Shown: positions 1 through 9,523, numbered from the stretch's first letter. The stretch is DNA of 64,000 nt from Methanoculleus sp. UBA430 (GCF_002506585.1 NZ_DAXW01000015.1:62220-126219); one strand, 5' to 3'. Notes: generated by a model not told the origin, from the letters alone. Program-made: numbers and translations.

Positions 1-142
1 CTTTACTTCCGTCGTTCACAAAGATAAAGTCGAAGGTCGTATTGTACTCCTTTGCAATCATATCGACAACCGGAAAAAGGTCGAGTTCATAGCTGTCGAT
101 GTTATCCTCTTCGTTATAGAGGGGAATTATGATCGAGATCAT
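1..142 (-). CDS. Family 2 glycosyltransferase, N-terminal part only
   Basis: The reading frame starts with ATG at 142 and runs off the left edge, so only the first 47 residues are visible. They begin MISIIIPLYNEEDN and continue to FIFVNDGSK, the nucleotide-binding beta strands of a GT-A fold family 2 transferase: the hydrophobic strand, the NEE turn and the first acidic-hydroxyl patch. A product that moves sugars onto a lipid or surface glycan is expected from the family. Its neighbours (decayed UDP-GlcNAc epimerase, polyprenyl-phosphate glycosyltransferase, GT39 enzyme) fit a surface-glycan cluster. Acceptor and sugar cannot be told. Confidence 0.8.
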   Translation of the reverse strand, partial: MISIIIPLYNEEDNIDSYELDLFPVVDMIAKEYNTTFDFIFVNDGSK

Positions 143-238
143 TACAACCTTCACTCTCAGTAATCAGTGGTAATCATATTTGCATCGGCGAGTATATCAT
201 CGATCTGTTTTAATCCATCCTCATTCTACCAGGCAACC

Positions 239-993
239 ACGAAGATTACAGTCGTTCTCGGCACACGTCCGGAGATCGTCAAGATGTCTCCGGTGATCCG
301 TTCGTGTACCGATCGGTCCATCGGCTTCTCTATCATCCATACCGGTCAGCATTACTCGTACGAGATGGACAGGGTCTTCTTCCGCGACCTCGAACTGCCC
401 GATGCAACGTATAATCTTGAGGTCGGTTCCGGGACGCACGGGATCCAAGTGCCCGCATGCTGACCGGGCTCGATAAGCTACTCATGGAGGACCCCACGAC
501 GTCGTGCTGGGCAGGGCGATACGAACACCGTGGTTGCCGGGGCTCTTGCAGCCTCGAAACTCGATGTCCTGCCGGGTCATGTCGAGGCCGGCCTCCGGAG
601 TTACGATCGATCGATGCCCGAGGAGATCAACCGGGTCGTCGCCGACCACCTGAGCGAACTCCTCTTTGCACCGACGGAAACTGCCGCCGCCAACCTGAGA
701 AAGGAAGGGCGGTCCGATTCAGGGATACTGGTTACCGGCAACACCGTCGTCGATGCTGTCGTCCAAAACCTCTCGATTGCCGAGAGGGATACATCGAGCT
801 ACACTCAACTCGGCGTTGAAGCAGGTGAATACGTTCTGGTTACCGCACACCGGCAGGAGAACGTCGACAGGCGGGAGAACCTCTCGGGTATCCTGAAAGG
901 CATCGAACTCGTGGCAGATGAGTTTGCCGTCACGGTTCTCTACCCGATCCATCCCAGAACAAAGAAGAGGATCGAGCAGTTCAGGCTCGGGGT
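239..993 (+). pseudogene. wecB: Decayed UDP-N-acetylglucosamine 2-epimerase
   Basis: The translation is clearly a non-hydrolysing UDP-GlcNAc 2-epimerase (TVVLGTRPEIVKMSPVI near the start, VEAGLRSYDRSMPEEINR and VTAHRQENVDRRENL further on). It is broken in several ways. The expected ATG at 239-241 reads ACG. At least two frame changes lie between about 450 and 520, where the GDTNTVVAGALAAS region returns in a different frame. The protein stops being recognisable after RTKKRIEQF near 990, which is roughly the first two thirds of a normal ~370-residue enzyme. The family makes UDP-ManNAc for surface glycans. This copy cannot make an active enzyme unless sequencing errors are involved, and the combination of defects argues against that. 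Confidence 0.9.
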
Positions 994-1029
994 GGTCCGT
1001 CGGGAAAGAAGATGTTCTGGGAGGTTCCC

Positions 1030-2145
1030 TCACAGGTTTTTCCACGTATAGTGCCGGTTCACCGCGTAGTTCCAGGCGAACGCGACGAAGATCCCGATCA
1101 GGTTCGCGACGAGGTAGTAGACCCCGGCGACATCCGCAAGGACATAGAGGACCGCCATATTGATGACGAGCCCGCCCACCGAGACCGCCTGGAACGATGC
1201 GAGCCGCTGGACCCTCCGCCCGAACCTGAGGTCTCTTGCGGATTTGAATGTCCAGACGTCGTTCCAGACGAAGTTGTTCACGATCGAGAGTTCGATCGCG
1301 ATCGCGGCAGAGATGAGGTAATAGAGGCCAGCAATCTCGGTCAGGGCGTAGAGGAGCCCCATGTTGACGAAGATGCCGGAGAGCCCGACGAGCCCGAACC
1401 GGACGATCTTCGTCCACTCGTTATAGACCGGTCCGGCCCGGCGTGTGGCGGCAAAAAGGATGATCCCGGCGCACTGCCGGAGGTAGTCCACTATCGTGTC
1501 GGCCCGGAGTTTGCTCTCTCCCTCCTCGCGGTCCTTGAAGACGAACGGGATCTCGACGAACGAGCGCCACCGGCCCCTGCCGAGGACCTCCATCAGGATC
1601 TTGTAGCCCCGGGGCGCGAGCGGTGCGCCGGCGACGACCTCGCGCCGCACGGCAAAGAACCCGCTCACGGGATCGGTGACTTCAGGAAAGAGCATCCGCC
1701 CGAACGCCGTGGCACCGAGCGATATGACCCTCCGCTTGAGCGGCCACTGCTCGATATCCCCGCCCTTCATGTACCTGCTTCCGATGGCGATATCCGCACC
1801 GTCCCGCACCGCCTCATAGAACCGGGGGATGAGCTCCGGCGGGTGCGAGAAGTCGGCGTCAATGACCTGCAGGATCTCCGAGCGTGCCTCCCCGAACCCC
1901 TCGACGACCGACTGGGAGAGGCCGTGGTCTTCCTTCCGGACGATCAGCCGCACGTTCTCGCGCCGGCCGGCGATCCCCTGCACGGTCGAGATTGTGCGGT
2001 CTTTTGAGGAGTCGTCCACCACGAGAACTTCTCCGTTGATGCCGTTCTCCGAGAAGACTCCGTTCACCGCCTCGATGATCGCGGCAATATTCTCTTCCTC
2101 GTTGAATGTCGGTATGATCACTGTCAGGTCGTAACGTTCAGTCAT
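1030..2145 (-). CDS. Polyprenyl-phosphate glycosyltransferase (GT2) fused to GtrA-like membrane domain
   Basis: The 371-residue protein has two parts. Residues 7-230 are a dolichol-phosphate mannosyltransferase-type GT2 domain with IIPTFNEEENI at the start, VVDDSSKD at 42-49 and the metal-binding DAD at 96-98. Residues 245-371 contain four hydrophobic helices matching the GtrA family, which is associated with moving lipid-linked sugars across the membrane. The enzyme probably loads a sugar onto dolichyl phosphate on the cytoplasmic face, and the GtrA part may help present it outside. The downstream GT39 gene on the same strand is the expected user of such a lipid-linked donor. The sugar is not predictable. 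Confidence 0.88.
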   Translation of the reverse strand: MTERYDLTVIIPTFNEEENIAAIIEAVNGVFSENGINGEVLVVDDSSKDRTISTVQGIAGRRENVRLIVRKEDHGLSQSVVEGFGEARSEILQVIDADFSHPPELIPRFYEAVRDGADIAIGSRYMKGGDIEQWPLKRRVISLGATAFGRMLFPEVTDPVSGFFAVRREVVAGAPLAPRGYKILMEVLGRGRWRSFVEIPFVFKDREEGESKLRADTIVDYLRQCAGIILFAATRRAGPVYNEWTKIVRFGLVGLSGIFVNMGLLYALTEIAGLYYLISAAIAIELSIVNNFVWNDVWTFKSARDLRFGRRVQRLASFQAVSVGGLVINMAVLYVLADVAGVYYLVANLIGIFVAFAWNYAVNRHYTWKNL

Positions 2146-2176
2146 GCTGCTCTCATGTCAGGATTGTGTATTCATA

Positions 2177-3709
2177 TCAGGCCGACGAAAAGAGGTAGAT
2201 CCCCGTATGCTGCCTCTCAAGCCCTGCGTTCTCTTCAAGCCAGTTCACCGCGTCCCCGGTGGGGTCTACGGCAAGGATGTCAACGGTCACGACGTAGAAC
2301 GCACGCCGGCCGGGGTAACTGTCACGGAGTGCCTGGAGTTCCTCGCCTGTCGTCGCCCCGAGTTCCAGGGTCCGGTCGGTCGCGTTGCTGTAATAGTAGT
2401 CAAGGGGCTGTGCCATATAGGGCGGCAGGACGACGACGAGGTCTCCCTCCCCCGTCATACCGGCCAGCTCCGCAGAGAAGCCACGCCAATCGTTCTTCTG
2501 GGGGGTCGTGTAGTAGGTCGCAAGGAACGGGAGGCTGATGACCGCCGCCGCTATCACGACGAGGTAGACCGTTCTCCTGTCCCTGACGAGGGCATATAAT
2601 GCAGGATACGCCGACGCAATGCCGACGAAATAGACGGGGAGGAGATAGATGAGGTAGCGCGGGACCATCGGCATCGACGACGAGAGGATAAGGCTTGCCG
2701 CCAGTGGGAGAACCATCATGAATACGAGGAGGACCGCTCCGTTCCGGTCCTCGCGCCAGGTGACGGCGACGCCGAGCAGGAAGAGGATGAGGAAGAGCAC
2801 CATGACGAGGTCGCTGAACCCCGAGATCTGCTGGAGAGTCTGGTGCACGACACTGATCCCCTGCAGGCCGAAGCTCGGAGCAGACGAGGTCCGGATAAAG
2901 AAGAGGCCGACCGTTACGATGAGCAGGGGGAGGGCGACAATGATGAAGGTGACGAGCCCGAGGGCCGGGTTTTTCGCGCTCCGCAGGTCACGCCGTATCT
3001 CGCCCGCGCGGGTGACGAGGGCGTGGAGGATGAGGACGGCGACCGGCACGATGGCGTAGAAGTGCATCCAGAAGGCGACCGCGGAGAAGACCCCGAAGAG
3101 GACCCATGAGCGGACCTCGTTCGACCGGCTTGCTCGCATGTAGAAGAGCAGCGCGAGCGAGAAGAAGAAGAGCATCGGGGCGTATGCCCGGGCCTCCTGC
3201 GAGTAGAAGATGTGGAAGGGCGAGAAGGCGAGGAGGGCGGCGGCGATGAGCCCGACGTTCCTGTCCCGGAACTCCTTGCCGATGAAGTAGACGACGGGGA
3301 TCGTCAGGGCGCCAAGGAGCGCGGGGAGGAGGCGGAGCACGAACTCGCTCTCCCCGAAGAGGAGCATGCCGTGTTCCAGCCAGTAGAAGAGCGGTGGGTT
3401 GAACTCGCCGCCGGCGGTGCTCTCCCATATGCCGATGAGCGACTGCCGGGCAAACGTGAGGGTCGAGGCCTCGTCGAGCCAGAGCGAGTTCCCGCCGAGG
3501 TTGTAGAACCGGAGAAGAAACCCGGCGAGTGTCAGCCCGATGAGGACCTGCAGGTACCTGCTGGTCTTAACGGATGTTACAAGCGTATCGAGGGTGAGCG
3601 TCTCCGAACGTGCCGGTGCGGGGGTCCCGGCGTCGAGATCCCCGCCGTCATCATGCGTATGCGCCCCGCGTTTTGCCTGTCTTCCCTGCTTTTTACCCAT
3701 CGTTATCAT
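2177..3709 (-). CDS. GT39 / PMT-type membrane glycosyltransferase
   Basis: A ~510-residue integral membrane protein with a polar N-terminus of about 50 residues, then roughly ten hydrophobic helices and a soluble C-terminal domain. Near residue 80 it has the SLWLDEA motif, the first-loop acidic pair typical of ArnT/PMT (PF13231, PMT_2) enzymes that transfer sugars from dolichyl or undecaprenyl phosphate to outside acceptors. It lies 31 bp upstream of the GT2-GtrA gene on the same strand, so the pair probably act together in surface protein or lipid glycosylation. Start choice is weak: ATG at 3709 and ATG at 3700 are both possible and no clear ribosome site is seen. Confidence 0.85.
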   Translation of the reverse strand: MITMGKKQGRQAKRGAHTHDDGGDLDAGTPAPARSETLTLDTLVTSVKTSRYLQVLIGLTLAGFLLRFYNLGGNSLWLDEASTLTFARQSLIGIWESTAGGEFNPPLFYWLEHGMLLFGESEFVLRLLPALLGALTIPVVYFIGKEFRDRNVGLIAAALLAFSPFHIFYSQEARAYAPMLFFFSLALLFYMRASRSNEVRSWVLFGVFSAVAFWMHFYAIVPVAVLILHALVTRAGEIRRDLRSAKNPALGLVTFIIVALPLLIVTVGLFFIRTSSAPSFGLQGISVVHQTLQQISGFSDLVMVLFLILFLLGVAVTWREDRNGAVLLVFMMVLPLAASLILSSSMPMVPRYLIYLLPVYFVGIASAYPALYALVRDRRTVYLVVIAAAVISLPFLATYYTTPQKNDWRGFSAELAGMTGEGDLVVVLPPYMAQPLDYYYSNATDRTLELGATTGEELQALRDSYPGRRAFYVVTVDILAVDPTGDAVNWLEENAGLERQHTGIYLFSSA

Positions 3710-3752
3710 CAATCATTGACCATAAGCGCTGATATACGTTACTGGATCTGTC

Positions 3753-3780
3753 GGAATGACACCGGAGACGTGTCAATTCC
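3753..3780. promoter_or_regulatory. Imperfect inverted repeat upstream of the GT39 gene
   Basis: GGAATGACAC at 3753-3762 faces GTGTCAATTCC at 3770-3780, giving ten matching pairs with one bulged base and a seven-base centre. It sits about 45 bases upstream of the GT39 start on the minus strand, where an operator would fall. No regulator is known for it. Confidence 0.35.
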
Positions 3781-3978
3781 TTTTGCCGAACGGCCCCCGC
3801 AGACGACCGCCTTGTTCTTCCTCCGGGTGATTGCGCCGGGTGCCCGGAAGACAGAATTTTTGCATCCACCGGGGATCCGGGCCATAAACGCGGTTCGCAT
3901 ATATATTCAGGGTATAGAATATTTCTCTGAGAATCCGGGGGTAAAAGCATAAATACCCCTTTGCATAATCCCACTACG

Positions 3979-4623
3979 GTGACCAGGGTGTATAAACCGT
4001 TCTTTATAATTGCAGTGATGGTCCTGATCCTCGCATCCGCCGGGTGCGCAGAGTTGCCGCCCGGCGACGAATCCGGCTGGTCAGGCATCTTTTCACCGTC
4101 GAAACCGCAGGAAACGCCGGAAAGCTCGGATCCCGGCCCGGAGTACGTGACGCCGGCAACCCCGTACCCTACCGCAACGAGGAGTCTGGCCGGTCCCACG
4201 CTCAGCGGGCCGCCGGTGGTCACGCCGACGCCGGACCCCTATGTAACCATCTACAACCGGACGACGCAGTTCAACCTCACTCATACCACGGAGGCCTTCG
4301 CCTTCGACCTGACCGCGCCTCCGCTCATCATCGACTTCCGGGTCGAGCCCAAGATGATCACGCGGAAGATGCACACGACAACTGATTACGGCAAGAAAAA
4401 GGATGTGATCGTCACACAGACCTACCCGAGCGAAACGTCGTGGTTTACGGTGACCGTGAGGGATCGTGAGTCCGGCAAGATCGTGGCCGAGAACGGTTTC
4501 GGGAAACGTTTCAGTGTGGATACCCGTAAGAGGGTCTTCGTGGGCGGGCTCGGGGACTACCTGATCGAGCTCTCCGGAAACGACGTGAAGGCGCACGTGC
4601 TGATGCGCGCAGGGGGTGTGTGA
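3979..4623 (+). CDS. Secreted lipoprotein of unknown function
   Basis: The N-terminus reads as a signal peptide with a hydrophobic core (FFIIAVMVLILASAGC) ending in a lipobox-like AGC, so the mature protein is probably anchored by a lipid-modified cysteine on the outer face of the membrane. A Pro/Thr/Ser-rich linker of about 60 residues follows, then a ~130-residue domain with beta-strand character that I do not recognise. GTG at 3979 is chosen because a TATA-like CATAAATA lies about 25 bases upstream, suggesting a leaderless message. TTG at 3961 in the same frame would add six residues. Confidence 0.65.
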   Translation: MTRVYKPFFIIAVMVLILASAGCAELPPGDESGWSGIFSPSKPQETPESSDPGPEYVTPATPYPTATRSLAGPTLSGPPVVTPTPDPYVTIYNRTTQFNLTHTTEAFAFDLTAPPLIIDFRVEPKMITRKMHTTTDYGKKKDVIVTQTYPSETSWFTVTVRDRESGKIVAENGFGKRFSVDTRKRVFVGGLGDYLIELSGNDVKAHVLMRAGGV

Positions 4624-4806
4624 ACCCAACCGGTGCCGCCACATCCCCGGACAGGCCCGAATACACCGGAGATAGGTCCTTGTCCCGGCAAAATCCGGGC
4701 ATCTTTCGGGTCCATCCCATCTCCCGGGGGGGCTCCGCCCTTCCGGTGAGCAATCCTTTTTTAAGGAGGACAACGTAGTAATTAGGGGAAAGACACTCAT
4801 TCTCGT

Positions 4807-4878
4807 GTCCCGGTAGGGTAGTGGATATCCTAGAAGCCTGCGGAGCTTTTGACCCGGGTTCAAATCCCGGCCGGGGCG
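4807..4878 (+). tRNA. tRNA-Arg (anticodon GCG)
   Basis: A complete cloverleaf: acceptor GTCCCGG pairs with CCGGGGC (one G-U), anticodon stem GAAGC/GCTTT with loop CTGCGGA giving anticodon GCG at 4840-4842, T-stem CCGGG/CCCGG with loop TTCAAAT, discriminator G at 4878. CCA is not encoded. Codons read are CGC and probably CGU. No intron is seen. Confidence 0.95.
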
Positions 4879-5052
4879 TCTTTTCGGGGTTACACCCCCA
4901 TCCGCTTTATGATACGCGAGCCCGTCGCGCTTTGCGGGCGCCGACCGCCGGGAAGGTACTACTCTCATCAATGACGGGGCTCAATTCGCCCCGCACGAGT
5001 CGGCCCGCGAACCTGACGCTCCCGAAAAATCCGATCCGAAAAAAAACGTGTA

Positions 5053-6195
5053 TCAGGAGTCTTCTTCCTTCGCGGCCGATGAGCGGGCGAGCGTCTCTGC
5101 AGGAGGATCCGCATCACCGCCGCGCCTCCGCAGGAAACGCCGGACGTTCGTCGACTCCATCCATCCCTGGTCGAGTTGCGTAACGATCTCGTCGATCCGG
5201 CCTGATTGATCGAGGATCTTTCTGATGAGAGGGTCATCGATCATCTCAGCATACCCCACGATCACCTGCAGCGAGTTCCGGATATGATCCCCAAGAATAG
5301 CAAACTGCTCGATATTCTTTTCAAGCTGCGCGTATGCCTCCCGTTTCATCTGGTCGGCGAGTATCCGCTCGGTAATATCCATGACGATCAGCATGATGCA
5401 GAGCGGCTGTCCGGCATCGTTCTGGACGACACTGCCTGAGACCTGAATGTGAAATGGAGACCGGTCGTTTCGCAACCCGATCGTCTCTTTCATAATCGCG
5501 TTGCTATCAAGGATATGGACCGTAATCTCTCCGCCAAAGGTGGGATCCACAAAGAATGCATCCATGTTTCTCCCTGTGATTGCTTCCCCTCGTTCGTATC
5601 CGAAGATTGAAGCAAATCCCGGGTTGGCATACATGATGGTCCCGGTGAGATCAGCTATGAGAATGCCGTTAATCGAGGACTCAAGGGCGCTCTCTTTTAT
5701 TTTGAGTTCTTTCTCGGCAAAGATCCGGTTCGTGATGTCCCTCGCAATCGCTACGATGTACGGTTCGCCGTCGAAGGTGACGGACCGGACGGTGATCTCC
5801 ACCGGGATCTCCACTCCCCCACGCGACAGCAGCGATGCGATGCAGGTCTGCCGGGATCCGGAGGGGTGATCGCTCTTCTTCCGGACGAGATCGACAAACC
5901 GGGCGCTCTGTTGCGGGGAGAGCAGGTCGGCAAACGGGATCGCAACCAGTTCCTCCTTTGAGTAGCCAAGATATGCCCCCGCAGATGCGTTAACGTCCGC
6001 AAGTTTTCCGGTCTCCGTACGGATCAGGAATATTGCGTCATGTGTCTGGTCGAGCAGGGCCCTGAACCGTTCGAGTTCCGCAAGCCGGCTCTGGAGTTCC
6101 GGGTAGTAACTCTTGTGCAGGGATGCCTCTCCAAGGCCGATGATCTTCTCCCGGAGCAGATCCCGGTCATCAGGAGGTTTAGAGCGCATATTCAT
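5053..6195 (-). CDS. Double PAS-domain signalling protein lacking a kinase ATPase domain
   Basis: Two PAS domains are visible (about residues 40-155 and 170-285 from the chosen start), each followed by the PAC-type ending (VAIARDITNR, LIVMDITERI). The C-terminal ~80 residues resemble the dimerisation helices of a histidine kinase (ILGDHIRNSLQVIVGYAEM) with His in the expected place, but there is no ATP-binding domain. It may therefore be a sensor or scaffold rather than a complete kinase. It overlaps the end of the alcohol dehydrogenase gene on the same strand, so the two are probably co-transcribed. ATG at 6195 is chosen; GTG at 6216 is the longer option. Confidence 0.8.
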   Translation of the reverse strand: MNMRSKPPDDRDLLREKIIGLGEASLHKSYYPELQSRLAELERFRALLDQTHDAIFLIRTETGKLADVNASAGAYLGYSKEELVAIPFADLLSPQQSARFVDLVRKKSDHPSGSRQTCIASLLSRGGVEIPVEITVRSVTFDGEPYIVAIARDITNRIFAEKELKIKESALESSINGILIADLTGTIMYANPGFASIFGYERGEAITGRNMDAFFVDPTFGGEITVHILDSNAIMKETIGLRNDRSPFHIQVSGSVVQNDAGQPLCIMLIVMDITERILADQMKREAYAQLEKNIEQFAILGDHIRNSLQVIVGYAEMIDDPLIRKILDQSGRIDEIVTQLDQGWMESTNVRRFLRRRGGDADPPAETLARSSAAKEEDS

Positions 6196-7327
6196 AGATC
6201 CGTTCGATCTCTTCACAGGTGAGCCTGCGGGGGTTCGTCACCATACAGGGGTCGGTATACGCCTGCCAGGCAAGTGTGGGGATCATCTCCTTCCGGAGGC
6301 CGAATCCGGCAAGGGTCCCCGTGATCCCGAGCGACCTCCTGAACGCCGCTACCCCCTCTGCAAGAGAGGCTCGTTCGTCATCTATCGGGCCGATGATCTC
6401 TCCTATCCGGTCGTATCGATCCGGTGCCGCCTCGTAGTTGGCCGCGATCACGTGCTCGAGGAGGAGCGTGTTGCACCGCCCGTGCACAAGATCGCAGGCC
6501 CCTCCGAGGCTGTGCGCCATCGCATGCACGGCCCCCAGGCTGGCGTTCGAGAACGCGAGGCCGGCATGAAGGCTGGCAAGGAGGGTCGAGAAGCGCAGGT
6601 CCAGGTCACCGGGCTCCCGTATGGCCGCAGGCAGTGCGCTCCGGATGAGCCGTAGCGCCTCAAGGGCATGCATGTCGGTCATCGGGGAACTGGCATTGGA
6701 TACATACGCCTCGACCGCATGGCAGAGGGTGTCCATCCCGGAATCCACGGTCAGTTCCACCGACATCGTCGTCAGGGGTTCGGGATCGAGCAGGGAGATG
6801 TCGGGAACGAGTATTTTAGAGATGATGGCGATCTTGCGCTTCTTCACCTCGTCCGTGATGATGGCGAACTGGGAGACGTCGGCGGAACTCCCGGCGGTCG
6901 TCGGGATGCAGATGAGCGGCGGCGCGGGAACCGGCACCCGGTCGACGCCCTCAAACGTGAGGATATCCCGCATGTTGGAACTTGCGATCCCGATTCCCTT
7001 GGCGCAGTCCATCGGGCTCCCTCCGCCGACGGCGACGATGCCGTTGCACTCTTCGGCCCGGTAGACCTCCATGCCCGACATCACCTCCCCGGCGCGGGGA
7101 TTGACGGAGACGGCATCAAAGATGGTGAACGATACCCCTGCTTCGGTCAGGCTCTCGCCGACGGCATCCGCCCAGCCTGCGGCCCGGACACCCGGGTCGG
7201 TGACGAGAAGCACCTGTTTCATTCTAAAATTGCGTGCATACCGGCCCGCAAGGTGCAGCGCTCCGTATCCGCAGATAAACTCCGGAGCGACAAATTTTCT
7301 CAGGTCAAGCTGGCTTCTCGGTATCAT
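6179..7327 (-). CDS. Iron-containing alcohol dehydrogenase (family III)
   Basis: The 382-residue protein has full family length. It carries the NAD(P)-binding GGGSPMDCAKGI near residues 101-112 and the metal-ligand region with Asp and His in DSGMDTLCHAVEAY, followed by AVHAMAHSLGG and HGRCNTLLLEH, which supply the remaining His ligands. Family members reduce aldehydes or oxidise primary or secondary alcohols with NAD(P). Some Methanomicrobiales use secondary alcohols as hydrogen donors, but those enzymes are often zinc- or F420-dependent, so the physiological substrate here is open. The next gene, a PAS protein, overlaps its end. Confidence 0.92.
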   Translation of the reverse strand: MIPRSQLDLRKFVAPEFICGYGALHLAGRYARNFRMKQVLLVTDPGVRAAGWADAVGESLTEAGVSFTIFDAVSVNPRAGEVMSGMEVYRAEECNGIVAVGGGSPMDCAKGIGIASSNMRDILTFEGVDRVPVPAPPLICIPTTAGSSADVSQFAIITDEVKKRKIAIISKILVPDISLLDPEPLTTMSVELTVDSGMDTLCHAVEAYVSNASSPMTDMHALEALRLIRSALPAAIREPGDLDLRFSTLLASLHAGLAFSNASLGAVHAMAHSLGGACDLVHGRCNTLLLEHVIAANYEAAPDRYDRIGEIIGPIDDERASLAEGVAAFRRSLGITGTLAGFGLRKEMIPTLAWQAYTDPCMVTNPRRLTCEEIERIYEYAL

Positions 7328-7621
7328 TGTATGATGCAGACCATTCCGGGACAGAAAGCAAGACTGCTACCCACCTGTACGAAGTCGGAACCATATATAC
7401 TTTGGCGATGTGTTCTGAAGGGTAGATAGATATTATGGTGTTGCCGTCGTAGAATACACGCAGATTGTCAGATTCGGTATACGCATCGGGCGCTATTTAT
7501 ATGGATAACAGCGAGTCCACAGGAGAGAAAACCTCTGCCGATCGGATTCTGTCCGCACATAGACCCTGCAGTCATGCAGAGTGACCGCACCTATATCAAC
7601 CTGTACGGGCTGAGAGGGCGT

Positions 7622-8095
7622 ATGGCCGAGAAGAGTCGTCCGCCACTGCCGCCGTTCACGTATGAAACAGCGGTGCAGAAGGTCCGTATGGCCGAAGATG
7701 CCTGGAACTCCCGCGATCCCGATAGGGTTTCGCTTGCCTACAGTATCGACAGCGCCTGGCGCAACAGAACGGAGTTTATCAACGGCCGTGAGGAGATCGT
7801 CGCGTTTCTGAAGCGAAAATGGGCAAAAGAGCTCGATTACAGGCTGATAAAAGAGGTCTGGGCGGTTCATGAAGCACGTATCGCCGTGCGGTTCGCATAT
7901 GAATGGCACGATGATTCGGGTACCTGGTTCCGCTCCTACGGAAACGAGAACTGGGAGTTCGACGAGTCCGGCCTGATGCGCCGCCGCTACGCGAGCATCA
8001 ACGATCTGCCGATCCAGGAGGGGGAGCGGAAGTATCGCTGGCCGCCGGGACGGCGTCCCGACGATCACCCGGGACTCTCCGATCTGGGGCTATAA
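7622..8095 (+). CDS. DUF1348 / SnoaL-like (NTF2-fold) protein
   Basis: A 157-residue protein with the strongly conserved DUF1348 pattern: PPFTYETAVQKVRMAEDAWNSRDP, WRNRTEFINGREEI, FLKRKWAKELDYRLIKE, FAYEWHDDSG and MRRRYASINDLPI. The family has the NTF2/SnoaL cone fold and is widespread in bacteria, with no established reaction. ATG at 7622 is chosen because it starts the conserved region and has GAGAGGG just upstream. An upstream in-frame ATG at 7574 would add sixteen unconserved residues. It stands alone between divergent and convergent neighbours. Confidence 0.85.
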   Translation: MAEKSRPPLPPFTYETAVQKVRMAEDAWNSRDPDRVSLAYSIDSAWRNRTEFINGREEIVAFLKRKWAKELDYRLIKEVWAVHEARIAVRFAYEWHDDSGTWFRSYGNENWEFDESGLMRRRYASINDLPIQEGERKYRWPPGRRPDDHPGLSDLGL

Positions 8096-8239
8096 CCTTC
8101 CCGGAGTTTGGGGCAAAGATCGATTCCGGAGCCGCCGCCGGACCGCAACTCTACAGAAAGGGGTGTCGGAGCAGGTTCCGGTCATCCTTCTGTTCAGGCA
8201 ACCGGTGACTCCCGCCGACCATCCCTGATGGAACCTGCC

Positions 8240-9523
8240 TCACTCCTCGACCGCGATCTCCGAGATATAGGCCACCGCGAGTTTCGCCCGCCGGATCCGG
8301 GTGTTATCCTTGAGGTGCCGCATATCGACGAACTCAGCCTCGTTCACGATCCGCTCGACCTGCCGGGAGAGATCGACCGAGGCATCCCACGGCACTCCCC
8401 GGAAGATGACGCCATGGTTGTGAAGCTGCAGCTGCTGCGTTTTCGGACGGTTCTGGTCGGTGAGGGCGGAGAGGCGCTCATCGTTACAGGCGGAGTAGTC
8501 TATCCCGAACCCGAAGCTGACCATCGTGTCGCCGTGATACCTCGGCTCATCGTTCTCTTCGAGCCAATCCTCTGCGTTCTCCTCAGCGTTGATGGGGAGG
8601 CCGTTCGCTGGCGATGACGCAGCGATAGGTGATCTCTTCACTCCCAGGCTGCAGACCCCATCGACAACGGCCCACATGGCAAGTGCGGCGATACCGGAGA
8701 AATCGCGCCTCTGCTCCCGGGCAAACTCGAAGATCGTGCGGTATACGTCAGAGAGCATGATGCTGCCCTCGTCTCCTGCGTCGATGGTGACGATCTCGTG
8801 AAACGGCCCGTCGAGCGCTACGTTATACCCGGAGTAGATGGAGAGTTCTCCGGTGTCCTTCACCGGTGTGAAGAAGTCGGGTGTGGCGTTTCCGTCGGTC
8901 GGCAGCCATACGACCGAGCCGTGCAGGGTGATCATCTCCCCAAGGAGCGGGAGCGTCTCCGCCACGCCCTCTCCGAGCGCGCCGATCCCGAGCGAGTAGT
9001 GGAGAGCTGAAAACGGTATTGCGCGGATGTCTCTTTCGGTCAGGCGGGCGTATAACATCTTCTCCAGGCTGCCGGTGACCCGGAGCGACGCACTCCGTGC
9101 AGAGGTCGGCTCGATGGTATAGGCCACGCCGCCCCTCGTGAACGGGGTCCGGGCCAGTTCGTTGATGACCGAGAGGCTGTCCTGCGGTTTTCTGCAGGCG
9201 AGGACGGCCTCCCCGACCGTGGGGTAGAGGGAGAATACCGGCGTCACGCCGGCCATATCGAGAACGCTTTTCGGGTACTCCTGCACCCCGGCAAGGGCCA
9301 GGACGCCGCTCCGCTCTTTCAATCGTTTCTTTACGGCAAGAAGAACCCGGATGCCCGCACTGCTCAGGTAACTTACTCCTGCAAGGTCGAAGACGACCGA
9401 CCGGTCGTCGTCCTGCAGCGACGCCTGCACGGCATCGGAGAGCTCTCCCGCACCGTAGCCGTCAAGCCTTCCGCGCATCACGAACGTCAGGATGCCATCT
9501 CTTCTCTCGGTCGCTAGGTCCAT
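8240..9523 (-). CDS. STAS-domain (anti-sigma-factor antagonist-like) protein with unknown C-terminal region
   Basis: From ATG 9523 the first ~105 residues are a STAS domain: FDLAGVSYLSSAGIRVLL contains the serine pair that is phosphorylated in SpoIIAA-type antagonists. The remaining ~320 residues are not recognised. They contain a stretch rich in Asp and Glu (AEENAEDWLEENDEPRY) and look globular. Archaea have no sigma factors, so the STAS part more likely serves a phosphorylation-dependent protein switch with serine kinases/phosphatases of the RsbW/SpoIIE type found in Methanomicrobiales. No such partner is adjacent. Confidence 0.75.
   Translation of the reverse strand: MDLATERRDGILTFVMRGRLDGYGAGELSDAVQASLQDDDRSVVFDLAGVSYLSSAGIRVLLAVKKRLKERSGVLALAGVQEYPKSVLDMAGVTPVFSLYPTVGEAVLACRKPQDSLSVINELARTPFTRGGVAYTIEPTSARSASLRVTGSLEKMLYARLTERDIRAIPFSALHYSLGIGALGEGVAETLPLLGEMITLHGSVVWLPTDGNATPDFFTPVKDTGELSIYSGYNVALDGPFHEIVTIDAGDEGSIMLSDVYRTIFEFAREQRRDFSGIAALAMWAVVDGVCSLGVKRSPIAASSPANGLPINAEENAEDWLEENDEPRYHGDTMVSFGFGIDYSACNDERLSALTDQNRPKTQQLQLHNHGVIFRGVPWDASVDLSRQVERIVNEAEFVDMRHLKDNTRIRRAKLAVAYISEIAVEE

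Noticed and set aside
1012..2007. Long open frame opposite the GT2-GtrA gene
   Set aside because: Asp/Arg/Pro-rich composition typical of the complement of a GC-rich gene, no family likeness; the minus-strand protein is clearly real.
5053..6195. Complete sensor histidine kinase
   Set aside because: No ATP-binding (HATPase) domain is present after the His-containing helix.
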